Assembly: GCA_023898765.1 (NCBI GenBank) | Contig: CP060238.1 | Location: 1-64,000 of the forward strand | Direction of reading: 5' to 3' | Length of the DNA: 64,000 nucleotides | From: Rhodospirillales bacterium | GTDB lineage: Bacteria; Pseudomonadota; Alphaproteobacteria; Micavibrionales; Micavibrionaceae | Part shown: one piece after another, positions 16,065 through 24,665 of the stretch | Numbering within the stretch: the first letter of the stretch is position 1 | Layout of the letters: each line of letters opens with the position of its first letter | Position numbers and translations under genes: made by a program | Notes under the pieces: generated by a model | What the model saw: the letters and a program-made list of their open reading frames with translations, nothing else | What the model was told of the DNA's origin: nothing | Databases searched by the model: none

Positions 16065-18338
16065 ATGACCGCACATCCTCCTTACGACGACATTCCCATT
16101 GGGGTTTGTATTCTCAAACGCAGCCGCAAAGATTTAATCGCCCTTTATATGAATCCGGCCATGGCGCGCTCCCTTAAAGGAAAGCAGCCGTCCGATTATG
16201 TCGGAAAAGATATTGAAAAAATATGGGACGGCGATGAGATGGCGCAACTCGCCAAAAAACTCAAAAGCCCCACGCCGCCCAAAGACGCCACGCTGCCTTT
16301 TGAGGATAAAAATGGAAACAGGCGATGGGCGCTCCTGTCCATTAAGGAAATCCACTGGGAAAACCAGGATTGTTTTATCTTATGGGCGACCGATATTTCC
16401 AGCAGCAAGAAAGCCGAAAAACGTTTTCAGCAGGCTGCGGAAAAGTCCGATGCCCTCGCGGCGCAAAAATCCAACTTTCTGGCCACCATCAGCCATGAAA
16501 TCCGCACGCCGATGCAATCCGTCTATGGCCTGCTGGAACTGATCGAACAGAACGATCCGCCGCCTGAAATATTGACAATGGCACAAACGGCGAAAAATTC
16601 AGCCAGCGGCCTGCTGGAAATTCTGGACGATGTTCTGGATTTCGCCAAAATGGATGCCGAGCAGCTTGAACTCGATCTTTTCGAGGTCCCCGTCCGGACG
16701 CTGGCCCGCGGCATTCTGGAGGCCATGGAAGTCAAGGTGCAGGGAAAAAATATAGAGCTTGCGGATGACATCGCTCAGGACGTTCCGTTCGTGATTGTGG
16801 GCGACCCCAAACGGCTGCGCCAGATCATTATCAATCTGATGGGCAACGCGCTGAAATTCACATCTGAAGGCTCCGTCACCATCAGAATTACAAAAGGCAC
16901 AAAAGCCGTTTCGCCGCCTGAAAACGGGCTGGGCTTACGTTTTGAAATTATCGATACCGGCATCGGCATGAGCCCGGAAATTGCCGCCAAACTTTTTACC
17001 CCTTTCACGCAGGCCGACAGCTCTACCTCCCGAAAATATGGCGGCACGGGATTGGGCCTGTCCATCAGCAAAAAACTGGTGGAACTCATGGGCGGCAAAA
17101 TCGGCGTTGAAAGCGTTGAAGGGAAAGGCTCCACTTTCTGGTTCGAAATCCCCACAGAAGAAGTCGATACCGAAGCCAATATTCTCGACATGCCGGATCT
17201 GGAAGGAATTTCCGTTCTGTCCGTTGAGGACCATCCTATGGGCGCGAAAGAAATCGCAAAATCTCTGCGTTCCATGGGGGCAAATGTCGAGAGCTGCCCG
17301 ACCATTGAAGAAGCCCTTGCCCTTGTCAAAAGGCGCCCTTTCGATGTGGGCGTGATAGACCAGGGCCTTCCCGACGGGCTGGGTCTCGACCTGATCCGGA
17401 AAATCATGGAAATAAGGCCCTTCATGGGGCTTGTCATGTATACCGTCAGGGACGATGCCGGCCTGCAGCACACATTGCAATCCCTTGGCATTCCCTACCT
17501 TGCCAAGCCGGCCAGCCGCATCGGTCTGGGAGAGGCCGTTCTGGACGCAGCGGAAAAGCTGTCCAAGATGAGCATTGAAGGTCCGACAAAACTCATCATT
17601 GCGGAAGATACGGCAAGCGTCCGCGACGTCCTGAAACGTCAGCTTGACATGCTGGGTGTGGAAGCTTTCTTTGTTGAAAACGGTCTGAAAGCGCTCGAAG
17701 CCGTCCGCAGCGGCGGATATGGCATTTTATTTACAGATCTTCACATGCCGGAACTGGACGGTTACGGCCTTGTCAAAGAAATCAGGGAAGATGACAAAAA
17801 GCTGGACCGGCATTTTCCTGTCGTCGCCCTGACCGCAGATGTCCAGATGGCGCAGCGCCAGACCTATATGAGCCACGGCTTTGATGAATGCCTGCTCAAA
17901 CCCGTTTCTCTGGGGCATTTCAAAAGACTTCTTATCCGGTGGGGACTGCTGAAAGAAGAGCCGCAGCCCGAACCGAACTCCGCAGGTTCGAAGGAGCAGG
18001 AAAACGGAAACGCCCTCTCGGCCATAGACAAAGACGCCATGGTTGCCCAGATGGGCGCCTTTGATGAAAATGCGATCGAAATGCTTGGCCTTTTTGTGGA
18101 AATGACACAGCCGCTCATCGAACAGATACAAAAAGCACAGGAAGACAAGGACCATCACGCTCTTATGGAAGCCGCCCATAGCCTGAAAGGCGCTGCCCGT
18201 TCCGCCTGCGCCAATATTCTGGGAGATATTGCCGCCAGGCTGCAAGACCATGCGGAAAAGCAAATCGAATCCGGCGACCTGGTTCAGGACATCGGGAAAG
18301 AATTCCAAAGGGTAGAAGAAGAAGTCAAAAGCTTCTAA
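16065..18338 (+). CDS. Soluble hybrid histidine kinase (PAS-HisKA-HATPase-REC-REC-HPt)
   Basis: A 757-residue cytoplasmic sensor kinase without membrane segments. The order is a PAS-like sensor (about 1-115), a HisKA H-box with His144 in ATISHEIRTPMQS, and an ATPase domain with N box INLMGNALKFTSEG, G1 DTGIGMSPE and G2 GGTGLGLSISKKL. Then come receiver 1 (VIDQGLPDG), receiver 2 (ILFTDLHMPELDG) and an HPt domain with His705 in AAHSLKGAARSA. It thus contains a full internal phosphorelay. The cognate regulator is not evident; the next gene converges with a three-base gap and is a pilin-like gene. The architecture resembles BarA/ArcB-type kinases, but the function is unassigned. Confidence 0.9.
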   Translation: MTAHPPYDDIPIGVCILKRSRKDLIALYMNPAMARSLKGKQPSDYVGKDIEKIWDGDEMAQLAKKLKSPTPPKDATLPFEDKNGNRRWALLSIKEIHWENQDCFILWATDISSSKKAEKRFQQAAEKSDALAAQKSNFLATISHEIRTPMQSVYGLLELIEQNDPPPEILTMAQTAKNSASGLLEILDDVLDFAKMDAEQLELDLFEVPVRTLARGILEAMEVKVQGKNIELADDIAQDVPFVIVGDPKRLRQIIINLMGNALKFTSEGSVTIRITKGTKAVSPPENGLGLRFEIIDTGIGMSPEIAAKLFTPFTQADSSTSRKYGGTGLGLSISKKLVELMGGKIGVESVEGKGSTFWFEIPTEEVDTEANILDMPDLEGISVLSVEDHPMGAKEIAKSLRSMGANVESCPTIEEALALVKRRPFDVGVIDQGLPDGLGLDLIRKIMEIRPFMGLVMYTVRDDAGLQHTLQSLGIPYLAKPASRIGLGEAVLDAAEKLSKMSIEGPTKLIIAEDTASVRDVLKRQLDMLGVEAFFVENGLKALEAVRSGGYGILFTDLHMPELDGYGLVKEIREDDKKLDRHFPVVALTADVQMAQRQTYMSHGFDECLLKPVSLGHFKRLLIRWGLLKEEPQPEPNSAGSKEQENGNALSAIDKDAMVAQMGAFDENAIEMLGLFVEMTQPLIEQIQKAQEDKDHHALMEAAHSLKGAARSACANILGDIAARLQDHAEKQIESGDLVQDIGKEFQRVEEEVKSF

Positions 18339-18341
18339 CGC

Positions 18342-19082
18342 CTACGGACAGGCCGCCTCGTCTCCGTCCGTATCCCCGTTATAGGCGCCGGATGCCGAAG
18401 GATGCGTAATCATCCATACACGAAAACAGGTGCTTCCCGCCGGGCATTTGGGATCACCGCCGCCCGCCGTGCTGGTAAGTTCCACCTGTCCGCCGGATGC
18501 GTCAATAACATCCGCTTCGCACTCTGAAAACTGGTCGTCCAGTTTCTGCATGGCCGATTGCAAAAAGGCGTCTGTTTTGTCCGTTTGCGTGAAAAAGAAA
18601 ACGCCGTTTATGCCGTTATAATAGACAAATTCTTCAAACAAGCTCGGCGGCGGCGCCAAAAACTTTCCGGACGCGCCGGAATATATGTCCGCATGGTCAT
18701 TACTGTCCCCCGGATTTCCGGGACACATGATATTGCGAACCTGATCGTTCGCTGCTGCGCCGCTTTTGGGCGCCGGTGTGAAATAGGAGCTTGAAGGGTT
18801 GATTGGGTAAGGCGTATTTGTCGTTCCCGCAGGCAGGGACGTATCTCCCGCAGGATAGGTCAAAACGCACTCCTGCACGGAAGAACGGATAAATCCTATC
18901 TGGGTATTCAGTTCGGAAACGGTTTCAAACGTATTCTGGGAACTGGTCTGCTGGCTCGAAGGCTCCATAAACGTAACCGTCAGGGCCGCGAGCAAGGCAA
19001 TCGCAATCAGGATGTAAACGAGGGCACTTCCCCTTTGTCTCCCTTTTTGCTCCGATGCGTGTTTTTTCTTGTTCTCTCTCAT
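18342..19082 (-). CDS. Minor pilin-like protein (prepilin-type)
   Basis: A 246-residue protein: a basic leader (MRENKKKHASEQKGRQRG), then a hydrophobic helix (SALVYILIAIALLAALTVTF), then a large Cys-containing globular domain. This matches a prepilin, with probable cleavage after the Gly before SALV. The usual Glu at +5 is absent. The start is the ATG at 19082; the frame extends to 19127, but that part codes for a terminator hairpin. It is last in the pilus gene row, like pilV in R64-type systems, so a tip or minor pilin is a fair inference. Confidence 0.65.
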   Translation of the reverse strand: MRENKKKHASEQKGRQRGSALVYILIAIALLAALTVTFMEPSSQQTSSQNTFETVSELNTQIGFIRSSVQECVLTYPAGDTSLPAGTTNTPYPINPSSSYFTPAPKSGAAANDQVRNIMCPGNPGDSNDHADIYSGASGKFLAPPPSLFEEFVYYNGINGVFFFTQTDKTDAFLQSAMQKLDDQFSECEADVIDASGGQVELTSTAGGGDPKCPAGSTCFRVWMITHPSASGAYNGDTDGDEAACP

Positions 19083-19104
19083 AACAAAAATGCCCCTTCG
19101 ATAA

Positions 19105-19146
19105 AAAAAGCCCGGTCCTGTTTCCATTATAACAGACCGGGCTTTT
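19105..19146 (-). terminator. Intrinsic terminator between the two pilin-like genes
   Basis: Arms AAAAGCCCGGT (one extra C) CTGTT and AACAGACCGGGCTTTT pair across an eight-base loop. On the minus strand the stem is followed by GGGCTTTTTTT, a classic U-tract, and it lies 32 bases after the stop of the upstream pilin gene. It should lower expression of the downstream pilin. The other strand also has a short T-run, so it may act in both directions. Confidence 0.75.
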
Positions 19147-19177
19147 AATTTAAGTGAAGAAATTATTCAAAAAAGCC

Positions 19178-19906
19178 TTATCTCTCCAAAAGGACAGCGT
19201 AAAAGACATTCTGACCGACGACAGATTCATAGAAACATCCCGTAGCCTGTCCGCTAAAGGCCGTCCCTGAATCACACTGCAAGTCAGGAGAGTCCACCCC
19301 TGTTCCAGGGAACGGCGTCACCGTCGGTTCCACAAGCGTATCGCTTATCAGGGCATCCGTTACAGCGGCATCCGCCTGAGGAATAGCCCCGTTCATCACA
19401 CAGGTGCCTGCAGTAATCCCGAATTCACTGTTGATTTTCTCGCACACGGCACCTGTGACACCGGGCAGGAACGCGACGATATCGCTTCCGTCTGCGCCGT
19501 CCCGGCCAATTTCAGGAACATCAAAGTTGGCATTGAAATACCAAGTCCCGACGCCGGGATTGACCATCATATCCTCCGGGGCGTCCTGATATGTCGCGCC
19601 GCCGCCATCCGGGTGGAACACGAGAGTCTCCGTAGAAGCGCCGCCGAAACTTGCCGGCGCGTCAAAATACATGCTCCGTACGCTGACCCCGTTAAGCACC
19701 ATACGGATAATCGCCGTCCGCAAAGCTGTCGGATACTGGGTCATGGCCGCGCTGCTCAACGTCGCTTTTTCCTTCTCCGTTGACCCGCCGCCTGAGCGCG
19801 TCGACTTTGTGACCGCGTAAGACAGGGCCGCAAAAAGAGCCACCGCGATAAGGATCAAAAAGAGAACGTTCCCACTCTCTGATTGTCTGTTTGTTTGTTT
19901 ATTCAT
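19178..19906 (-). CDS. Major pilin-like protein (prepilin-type)
   Basis: A 242-residue protein with leader MNKQTNRQSESG, then helix NVLFLILIAVALFAALSYAV, and a C-terminal domain with cysteines near AVCEKINSEFG, GTCVMNG, LQCDSG and TGCFYES that may form disulfides as in type IVb pilins. Cleavage after SG is likely; Glu at +5 is missing. The start is the ATG at 19906 with a GGAG ribosome site; the frame reaches 19942. It is followed by a strong terminator, as expected for an abundant product, so I infer the major subunit. Confidence 0.68.
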   Translation of the reverse strand: MNKQTNRQSESGNVLFLILIAVALFAALSYAVTKSTRSGGGSTEKEKATLSSAAMTQYPTALRTAIIRMVLNGVSVRSMYFDAPASFGGASTETLVFHPDGGGATYQDAPEDMMVNPGVGTWYFNANFDVPEIGRDGADGSDIVAFLPGVTGAVCEKINSEFGITAGTCVMNGAIPQADAAVTDALISDTLVEPTVTPFPGTGVDSPDLQCDSGTAFSGQATGCFYESVVGQNVFYAVLLER

Positions 19907-19963
19907 ATTTTTCTCCACTTTTGATAAAAGAAGTCTAACCATCTTTTCCCGAAAAACGAACGA

Positions 19964-20500
19964 TCAGTCCGGTTTTTCCACAGAAACTTTATTAATTTTC
20001 AAAGAGGCACCCAGTTTATGCTGCCTGTCGCATTCCCTCCCAACACATAATTTATCAACACTCACCCGCCAGCCGGATCCTCCGTTTTGGACATGCCCGA
20101 CAGCTTCCCGAAACTCCGCAAACTGGGCCGTATTCGTGGCCGTAATCAATATGACGGACCCGTTAGCCCGAATATCCAGCCCCTTGTACACATCCTTTAT
20201 CTCTGCAACGAATTTTTGAACTTCCTCTTTGGAAATCGGCACGTCTTTAATTTTGGGAACATGGGGTTTTAGCGCTTCCATTTCCTTAAGTTTTTCGCGC
20301 ATTTCCGTCATCTGTGATGTCTCGATGGCCGTAAACAGCCCCAAAGCCCCGGCCATCGCCCAGGCGATCCCTGCCGCGATCAAAACGGTCTGCCCCGCAT
20401 TTTGAGGCAATTTTTCAAGAAAGAGGTTCAGATCCCCTGTCGATTTGGGATCCGTTATCTTCCGTAAAGCCGCATTAAAATCAAATGACTTAAAATCCAA
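19964..20500 (-). CDS. Pilus assembly inner-membrane protein, small
   Basis: About 178 residues with one membrane helix (TVLIAAGIAWAMAGALGLFT, near residue 38-57 of this start). A charged coiled-coil-like stretch follows (TSQMTEMREKLKEMEALKPH), then a small alpha/beta domain with one Cys pair (CVGREC). This layout recalls the PilO/GspM- or PilN/GspL-like alignment proteins of pilus machines. The start is uncertain: TTG at 20500 with AGGCAGG upstream is chosen, since the extension to a TTG at 20581 is very AT-rich. It lies between the PilO2-like gene and the pilin genes. Confidence 0.55.
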   Translation of the reverse strand: MDFKSFDFNAALRKITDPKSTGDLNLFLEKLPQNAGQTVLIAAGIAWAMAGALGLFTAIETSQMTEMREKLKEMEALKPHVPKIKDVPISKEEVQKFVAEIKDVYKGLDIRANGSVILITATNTAQFAEFREAVGHVQNGGSGWRVSVDKLCVGRECDRQHKLGASLKINKVSVEKPD

Positions 20501-20598
20501 AACAGAATCCTGCCTAAATAAACCGCAATATCTAAAATTATAACAATATATACCTAAATCTAGCTTAATAAACGCCGACAATTCATATAAAATTTTAT

Positions 20599-21585
20599 CT
20601 ACTTATACCCGCGAACACGCGCCCTTCCGTCTTTTTCCAGCGGCGGAATAACATCTGTTTTTACGCCGCCAACGTTTCTTGTATAGGCCTGGGGCACGAC
20701 AGCCTCCCAGACAACCTGTTTGTCCTTCACATCATATTTGACCAGTGTGCCCCCCAAAGTCCTGAGTTCATCCAAAAGCTCTTGAATACGGACCATATGT
20801 TTAATCGTGTCGCTTTGCAGGGCGTTATAGGCCTGTAATGTGAGTTGCTGCGCCGCGCGATCCGTATTCAACTTCACTTTGACAAGATCGCGTTTGACAG
20901 TATTGCTTAAAACAAACTGAAAAACCAGAGCGGAAAAAATAACCAGATTGACCGAAATACCAACGACCAGCAGCATCCTTGCCGCCGCCCTCGAAAGCTT
21001 TTCCGTTCTGAGCATCCGGTTTTTCCACGGCACAACATCCGCAACCTCTGCGTTAATCGTCACAAAATTCGCATCCATCGTTTGTATGCGGGGCAGAAGC
21101 GTCCTCGCGGCCCCGACAAAAATCTGCATCCTGCCCGTGTCAGGATCCCACCGCAGCGCAGAGGCCGTTCCTTCCTGTTCGTAAATATAAACGGTTTCCT
21201 TGTCCCAAAATTCGCTGTTTCCGGGAAGGGCTGCGGCAAGAGGGCACCAGCTATCCGGCGCCGAAGCCAGAGAGGACGACACACAGGCGAGGTACCAGCA
21301 TCGCCCGCCTTCTACACTATATGTGAAATGCACCTTTTCCGTACCGCAAGCCTGCGATGCCGCATTCCATATAGCTTCCTCTTCCGTCCCTGCGACATAA
21401 GGAACGGATCCCCCGATAAGTTCCTGAGGCAAATAAGGCACAAGCTCTCTCTTGAAATCGGCCGTTTCGCCGGCAAGCTTATCAGCCAGACCGGGCGTCA
21501 GTCTGGTAACACCGGAAGTCTCCTGTTTTTCAGAAGCAGACCTCCCGGTGCGGCCCCGCGGTCCGTCCTTAGAAGAAATAGCCAC
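20599..21585 (-). CDS. PilO2-like pilus biogenesis protein
   Basis: A 328-residue protein with a cytoplasmic N-terminal domain (about 1-195, including PYLPQELIGGSVPYVAGTEE), one membrane helix near 208-230 (MLLVVGISVNLVIFSALVFQ) and a periplasmic coiled-coil and small C-terminal domain. This bitopic design resembles PilO2/GspL-type inner-membrane components of type IVb pili. It starts with GTG at 21585, directly abutting the TAG of the platform gene, so translation is probably coupled. The family is inferred from layout and place. Confidence 0.6.
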   Translation of the reverse strand: MAISSKDGPRGRTGRSASEKQETSGVTRLTPGLADKLAGETADFKRELVPYLPQELIGGSVPYVAGTEEEAIWNAASQACGTEKVHFTYSVEGGRCWYLACVSSSLASAPDSWCPLAAALPGNSEFWDKETVYIYEQEGTASALRWDPDTGRMQIFVGAARTLLPRIQTMDANFVTINAEVADVVPWKNRMLRTEKLSRAAARMLLVVGISVNLVIFSALVFQFVLSNTVKRDLVKVKLNTDRAAQQLTLQAYNALQSDTIKHMVRIQELLDELRTLGGTLVKYDVKDKQVVWEAVVPQAYTRNVGGVKTDVIPPLEKDGRARVRGYK

Positions 21586-22806
21586 CTACATTGCTCCTTC
21601 CATTAATCCACCCATCATACTATCCATGCTCATATTCATAACGGTGAGGGCATAGATAGCACTCCCAAACGCAATAACAAGATACACCCCGGTAAGCGCG
21701 AAAGCCAGCCAGATAATCAGCGAATGTTTTGTTTTGGCTGCTGCCGCTCTCATCTGCGCAATAGACGTCATGATGGTAGCAACTTGGCTAAGGTCAGACA
21801 AGGTTGCGAGTTCCATCCGCTCCCCATGCGTCAAAGGGGCCCTGTCCAAAGCCGCCCCGAGCATGACACCTCTTTCAAGATCTTCGTTTGTTTCGTCCCA
21901 ATACCGGGCGACTTCCGGCGTTGTCGTCGCTTCCGAGGCCTGTTCCAGCGCAATATTGATCTGGACGCGCCCCTCAAGCATCCGCGCAAACGCCGTCATG
22001 GAATCGGCAAAACCCAAATCCCTCAAATACGCGCCTATCAGGGGAATTTTCCGGATAATTCTGGCCGTTGGCCAATCCTTTTTCCCCTTGTTTAAAATAT
22101 GGGAAATAACGGCCCAGGCCATAAACGCCCCTATGGCAAAAGCGGAATAAATCAGAACATCCCACAGCAAAGCAAGATTCCCGACCACCGTATTAAACTT
22201 CGCAAGCGCTTCAGGTTCCGTAGGCGGATTGTCATGAAACCACTTGAGAACCATATCCTTTCCCCAATACAAAGACTGAACGATCGAGACAACGTCAAAA
22301 GCCAGCCAGCCCATCGTTCCCATAACAGCGCGTGCGTTTTTCCTTTTTTGGGTAATGGAGTGAATGGCGTGCGGAATCCCCTCGGCCAGTTGGTTGGCCT
22401 TTTCGCTCCCCGCAAGAATAGCCAGCGTTCCTGCATCGAAAATCCGCAGCGCCTTTAGCGCGTCAATAACACCAAGCCCCCTTGAGAGAGCTTCCCGGGC
22501 CGGCGCCAGGATATTCTGGCGCATAGGGTTTGTTTCCGACTCGATCAGCTTCCAAAACGCCACGCCGGGAGACGTGGCCGTCGCTCTGAATTGTATGCCG
22601 CGCAAAAGCTGAACCTGCCACCATGTCGACCGCGCCAGAATCCGCTCCAGAGGAGAGCGCTCATGTGGCCGGATTGAAAGAACATAGCCGCCGTTTTTAA
22701 TAACGGCTTCACGCACGTCTTCCTGGGTCGGCAGATAAAAGGTCTCCGTCTTTTTCTTGGCGCCGTAGGGCGTATCGTAAGCAATTTCAGCGCTCCATTG
22801 CTGCAT
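21586..22806 (-). CDS. Type IVb pilus inner-membrane platform protein (PilR/GspF family)
   Basis: A 406-residue protein of the type II secretion F family: two cytoplasmic helical repeats (about 55-165 and 260-360) with membrane segments near 195-245 and a C-terminal hydrophobic helix (LIIWLAFALTGVYLVIAFGS). The N-terminus (SAEIAYDTPYGAKKKTETFY) looks like an added domain. The start is the ATG at 22806 (MQQWSAEI), after the ATPase gene stop. It forms the membrane platform driven by the ATPase, as PilR does in R64-type pili. Confidence 0.78.
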   Translation of the reverse strand: MQQWSAEIAYDTPYGAKKKTETFYLPTQEDVREAVIKNGGYVLSIRPHERSPLERILARSTWWQVQLLRGIQFRATATSPGVAFWKLIESETNPMRQNILAPAREALSRGLGVIDALKALRIFDAGTLAILAGSEKANQLAEGIPHAIHSITQKRKNARAVMGTMGWLAFDVVSIVQSLYWGKDMVLKWFHDNPPTEPEALAKFNTVVGNLALLWDVLIYSAFAIGAFMAWAVISHILNKGKKDWPTARIIRKIPLIGAYLRDLGFADSMTAFARMLEGRVQINIALEQASEATTTPEVARYWDETNEDLERGVMLGAALDRAPLTHGERMELATLSDLSQVATIMTSIAQMRAAAAKTKHSLIIWLAFALTGVYLVIAFGSAIYALTVMNMSMDSMMGGLMEGAM

Positions 22807-22828
22807 GTTAAAAACCCTATAAGAATCC

Positions 22829-24655
22829 CTATTCTTCCAGATAAGAAAGGGCGGATCTCGGATCCACAAGCCCGCTTGTTACCAGATCAATCAAACCATC
22901 CCGGCGGGTATGAACCTGCACCCCGTCCTCATGAACAAGATCGTTCACATTACCTATAAGCGCCTGATAGATTGAATCGCGGTGCCCAGGCCCCAATGTA
23001 ATCATAATTGCATCGAGCAAAAGCGTTCGTCCCGAAATACCCGTCCGGTTACATAAATCGCATCCTGCCGTGTTGTGCGTCCGGACTTTTTCATCCGCCG
23101 AGATTCCGAATTCTGCTATTTCATGCTCTTTCAGGACGTCTCCGACCGTATGATGATGCGCACATCCCTGACAGAGGGTCCGCACCAGACGCTGGTTCAA
23201 AATCGCGCGAACCTGCTGGGAAAGGGTGTAAGTGGAAGAACGTTCCCGCTCCGCCGGCATCAAAGAGCGCAAGCGCTCAAAAGTCTGAAGCGCTGTGTCG
23301 GCATGGACGGTTGAAATCACAGTGTGTCCCGATTCCGCCGCCCGTAAAGACGTCTCGACCGTATCCGCATCCCGCATCTCCCCAATGATGATATAATCGG
23401 GATCGTGCCGCATCGCCGCGCGGATAAGATCCGCAAACCCCCCGCCGGGCATCCCCGACCGGACTTGCCATTGCGTTGCATAACGCAGTTCATATTCAAT
23501 AGGGTCCTCAATGCTCAAAACATGCTTCCGGCGTCGGTCTATCTGCTGCACACAGGCATAAAGCGTTGTCGTCTTACCGGACCCGGTAGGACCGGAGAGC
23601 AGAATAAGTCCACCGCCTCCTTTAATTTCCGGCGACAAAAGAGATGCCATATAATCCCCCACATCCGGGTGACGACGGAAAAGCTCATCAAAGCCCTTCA
23701 GTGCCGCCCGGTCCAGAAGACGCATCGTAATTTTTTCACCATCCTGCGCCTGCGGCCCGGCAGCCACCCGGACGTCAATACCGCGCCCCTGCCACGTAAA
23801 GCCGAAACGTCCGTCTTTCGGCGTCACACGATCCCCGAAGTTCAGGCCCGCATCCCGCTTGAGCAATGTCGTGATACGTGCCATCGCATCCGCGGGCAAC
23901 AGATGCATGGGAATTAAATCGCCGTCAATCCGGTAGCGAATCCAGTTGGGCGCATCGGGATTGTTGTCCTGAACAAGGTGAATATCAGAAGCCCGCAACT
24001 GCAGGGCCTCCGCCAGCATATCTCTTTGAAACTGGTTCAAAAGAAGCCCGTTATCAACATCGGCAAGCCACAGAGAGAGAGTCTTTTCGCATCTGTCGGC
24101 CGACAAATCATGAACAGAACGGAGCGTATCCAAAAGCTCCGCCCGGTCCCACATCTCCGTTTCAACCTTGCTGACACGGAATCCGCTTCGTGTTGCCGTT
24201 GAAATGAGAACCTCAACCTGGCGTTCGTTGAGCTCGTTAAGAGGCGCAATCGTAAGAACGCCGTCTTTCAGACCTATCAAATGGATACTTAAAGGAAGCC
24301 AGGCCTGCACAGGCAAAACGCTGCGCAACTGATCCCCCGTTGCCCGGTCCTTAATGCTGCTTTCTTCTTCAAGCCCGGAAGCGGACACCGCCCCCGCCAT
24401 ATCCAAAAGCTGGTCCGTAGAACGCGCGACACCATGTTCCAGAAACATGGCCCTTTCACGCTGTACCATATCCATATAGCGTTCGCGGCCTTCACTGGCA
24501 CGCAATTTCCGGCGGTCCTGCCATTGCCGGCGATCCACACCCCCTGGAGGCGGGACGTCTAGGCGCCGGCGGTCCGCCCCTGAACGCTCGTCAACAAGCT
24601 CCCGTCCGGAAGGGGCATCCTTTTGTTTTTCTTCAGAAATTTCCAGATCATCCAT
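22829..24655 (-). CDS. Pilus assembly ATPase (PilQ/PilB/GspE family)
   Basis: A 608-residue secretion ATPase. An N-terminal domain (about 100-210) is followed by the core: Walker A GPTGSGKTTTLYACVQQ, Asp box and Walker B DYIIIGEMRDADT, His box ESGHTVISTVHADT. The four Cys of a zinc-binding insert are CQGC and CDLC. It powers pilin polymerisation from the inner membrane. Overall length fits PilB/GspE rather than the shorter R64 PilQ, and its row in the operon (between the PilP-like and PilR-like genes) suggests that role. No PilT-type retraction ATPase is seen here. Confidence 0.88.
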   Translation of the reverse strand: MDDLEISEEKQKDAPSGRELVDERSGADRRRLDVPPPGGVDRRQWQDRRKLRASEGRERYMDMVQRERAMFLEHGVARSTDQLLDMAGAVSASGLEEESSIKDRATGDQLRSVLPVQAWLPLSIHLIGLKDGVLTIAPLNELNERQVEVLISTATRSGFRVSKVETEMWDRAELLDTLRSVHDLSADRCEKTLSLWLADVDNGLLLNQFQRDMLAEALQLRASDIHLVQDNNPDAPNWIRYRIDGDLIPMHLLPADAMARITTLLKRDAGLNFGDRVTPKDGRFGFTWQGRGIDVRVAAGPQAQDGEKITMRLLDRAALKGFDELFRRHPDVGDYMASLLSPEIKGGGGLILLSGPTGSGKTTTLYACVQQIDRRRKHVLSIEDPIEYELRYATQWQVRSGMPGGGFADLIRAAMRHDPDYIIIGEMRDADTVETSLRAAESGHTVISTVHADTALQTFERLRSLMPAERERSSTYTLSQQVRAILNQRLVRTLCQGCAHHHTVGDVLKEHEIAEFGISADEKVRTHNTAGCDLCNRTGISGRTLLLDAIMITLGPGHRDSIYQALIGNVNDLVHEDGVQVHTRRDGLIDLVTSGLVDPRSALSYLEE

Positions 24656-24665
24656 AAATCGTCAA

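Noticed and set aside
20501..20581. N-terminal extension of the small pilus membrane protein to a TTG at 20581
   Set aside because: Very AT-rich, no ribosome site; the TTG at 20500 with a purine-rich site fits better, though this stays uncertain.
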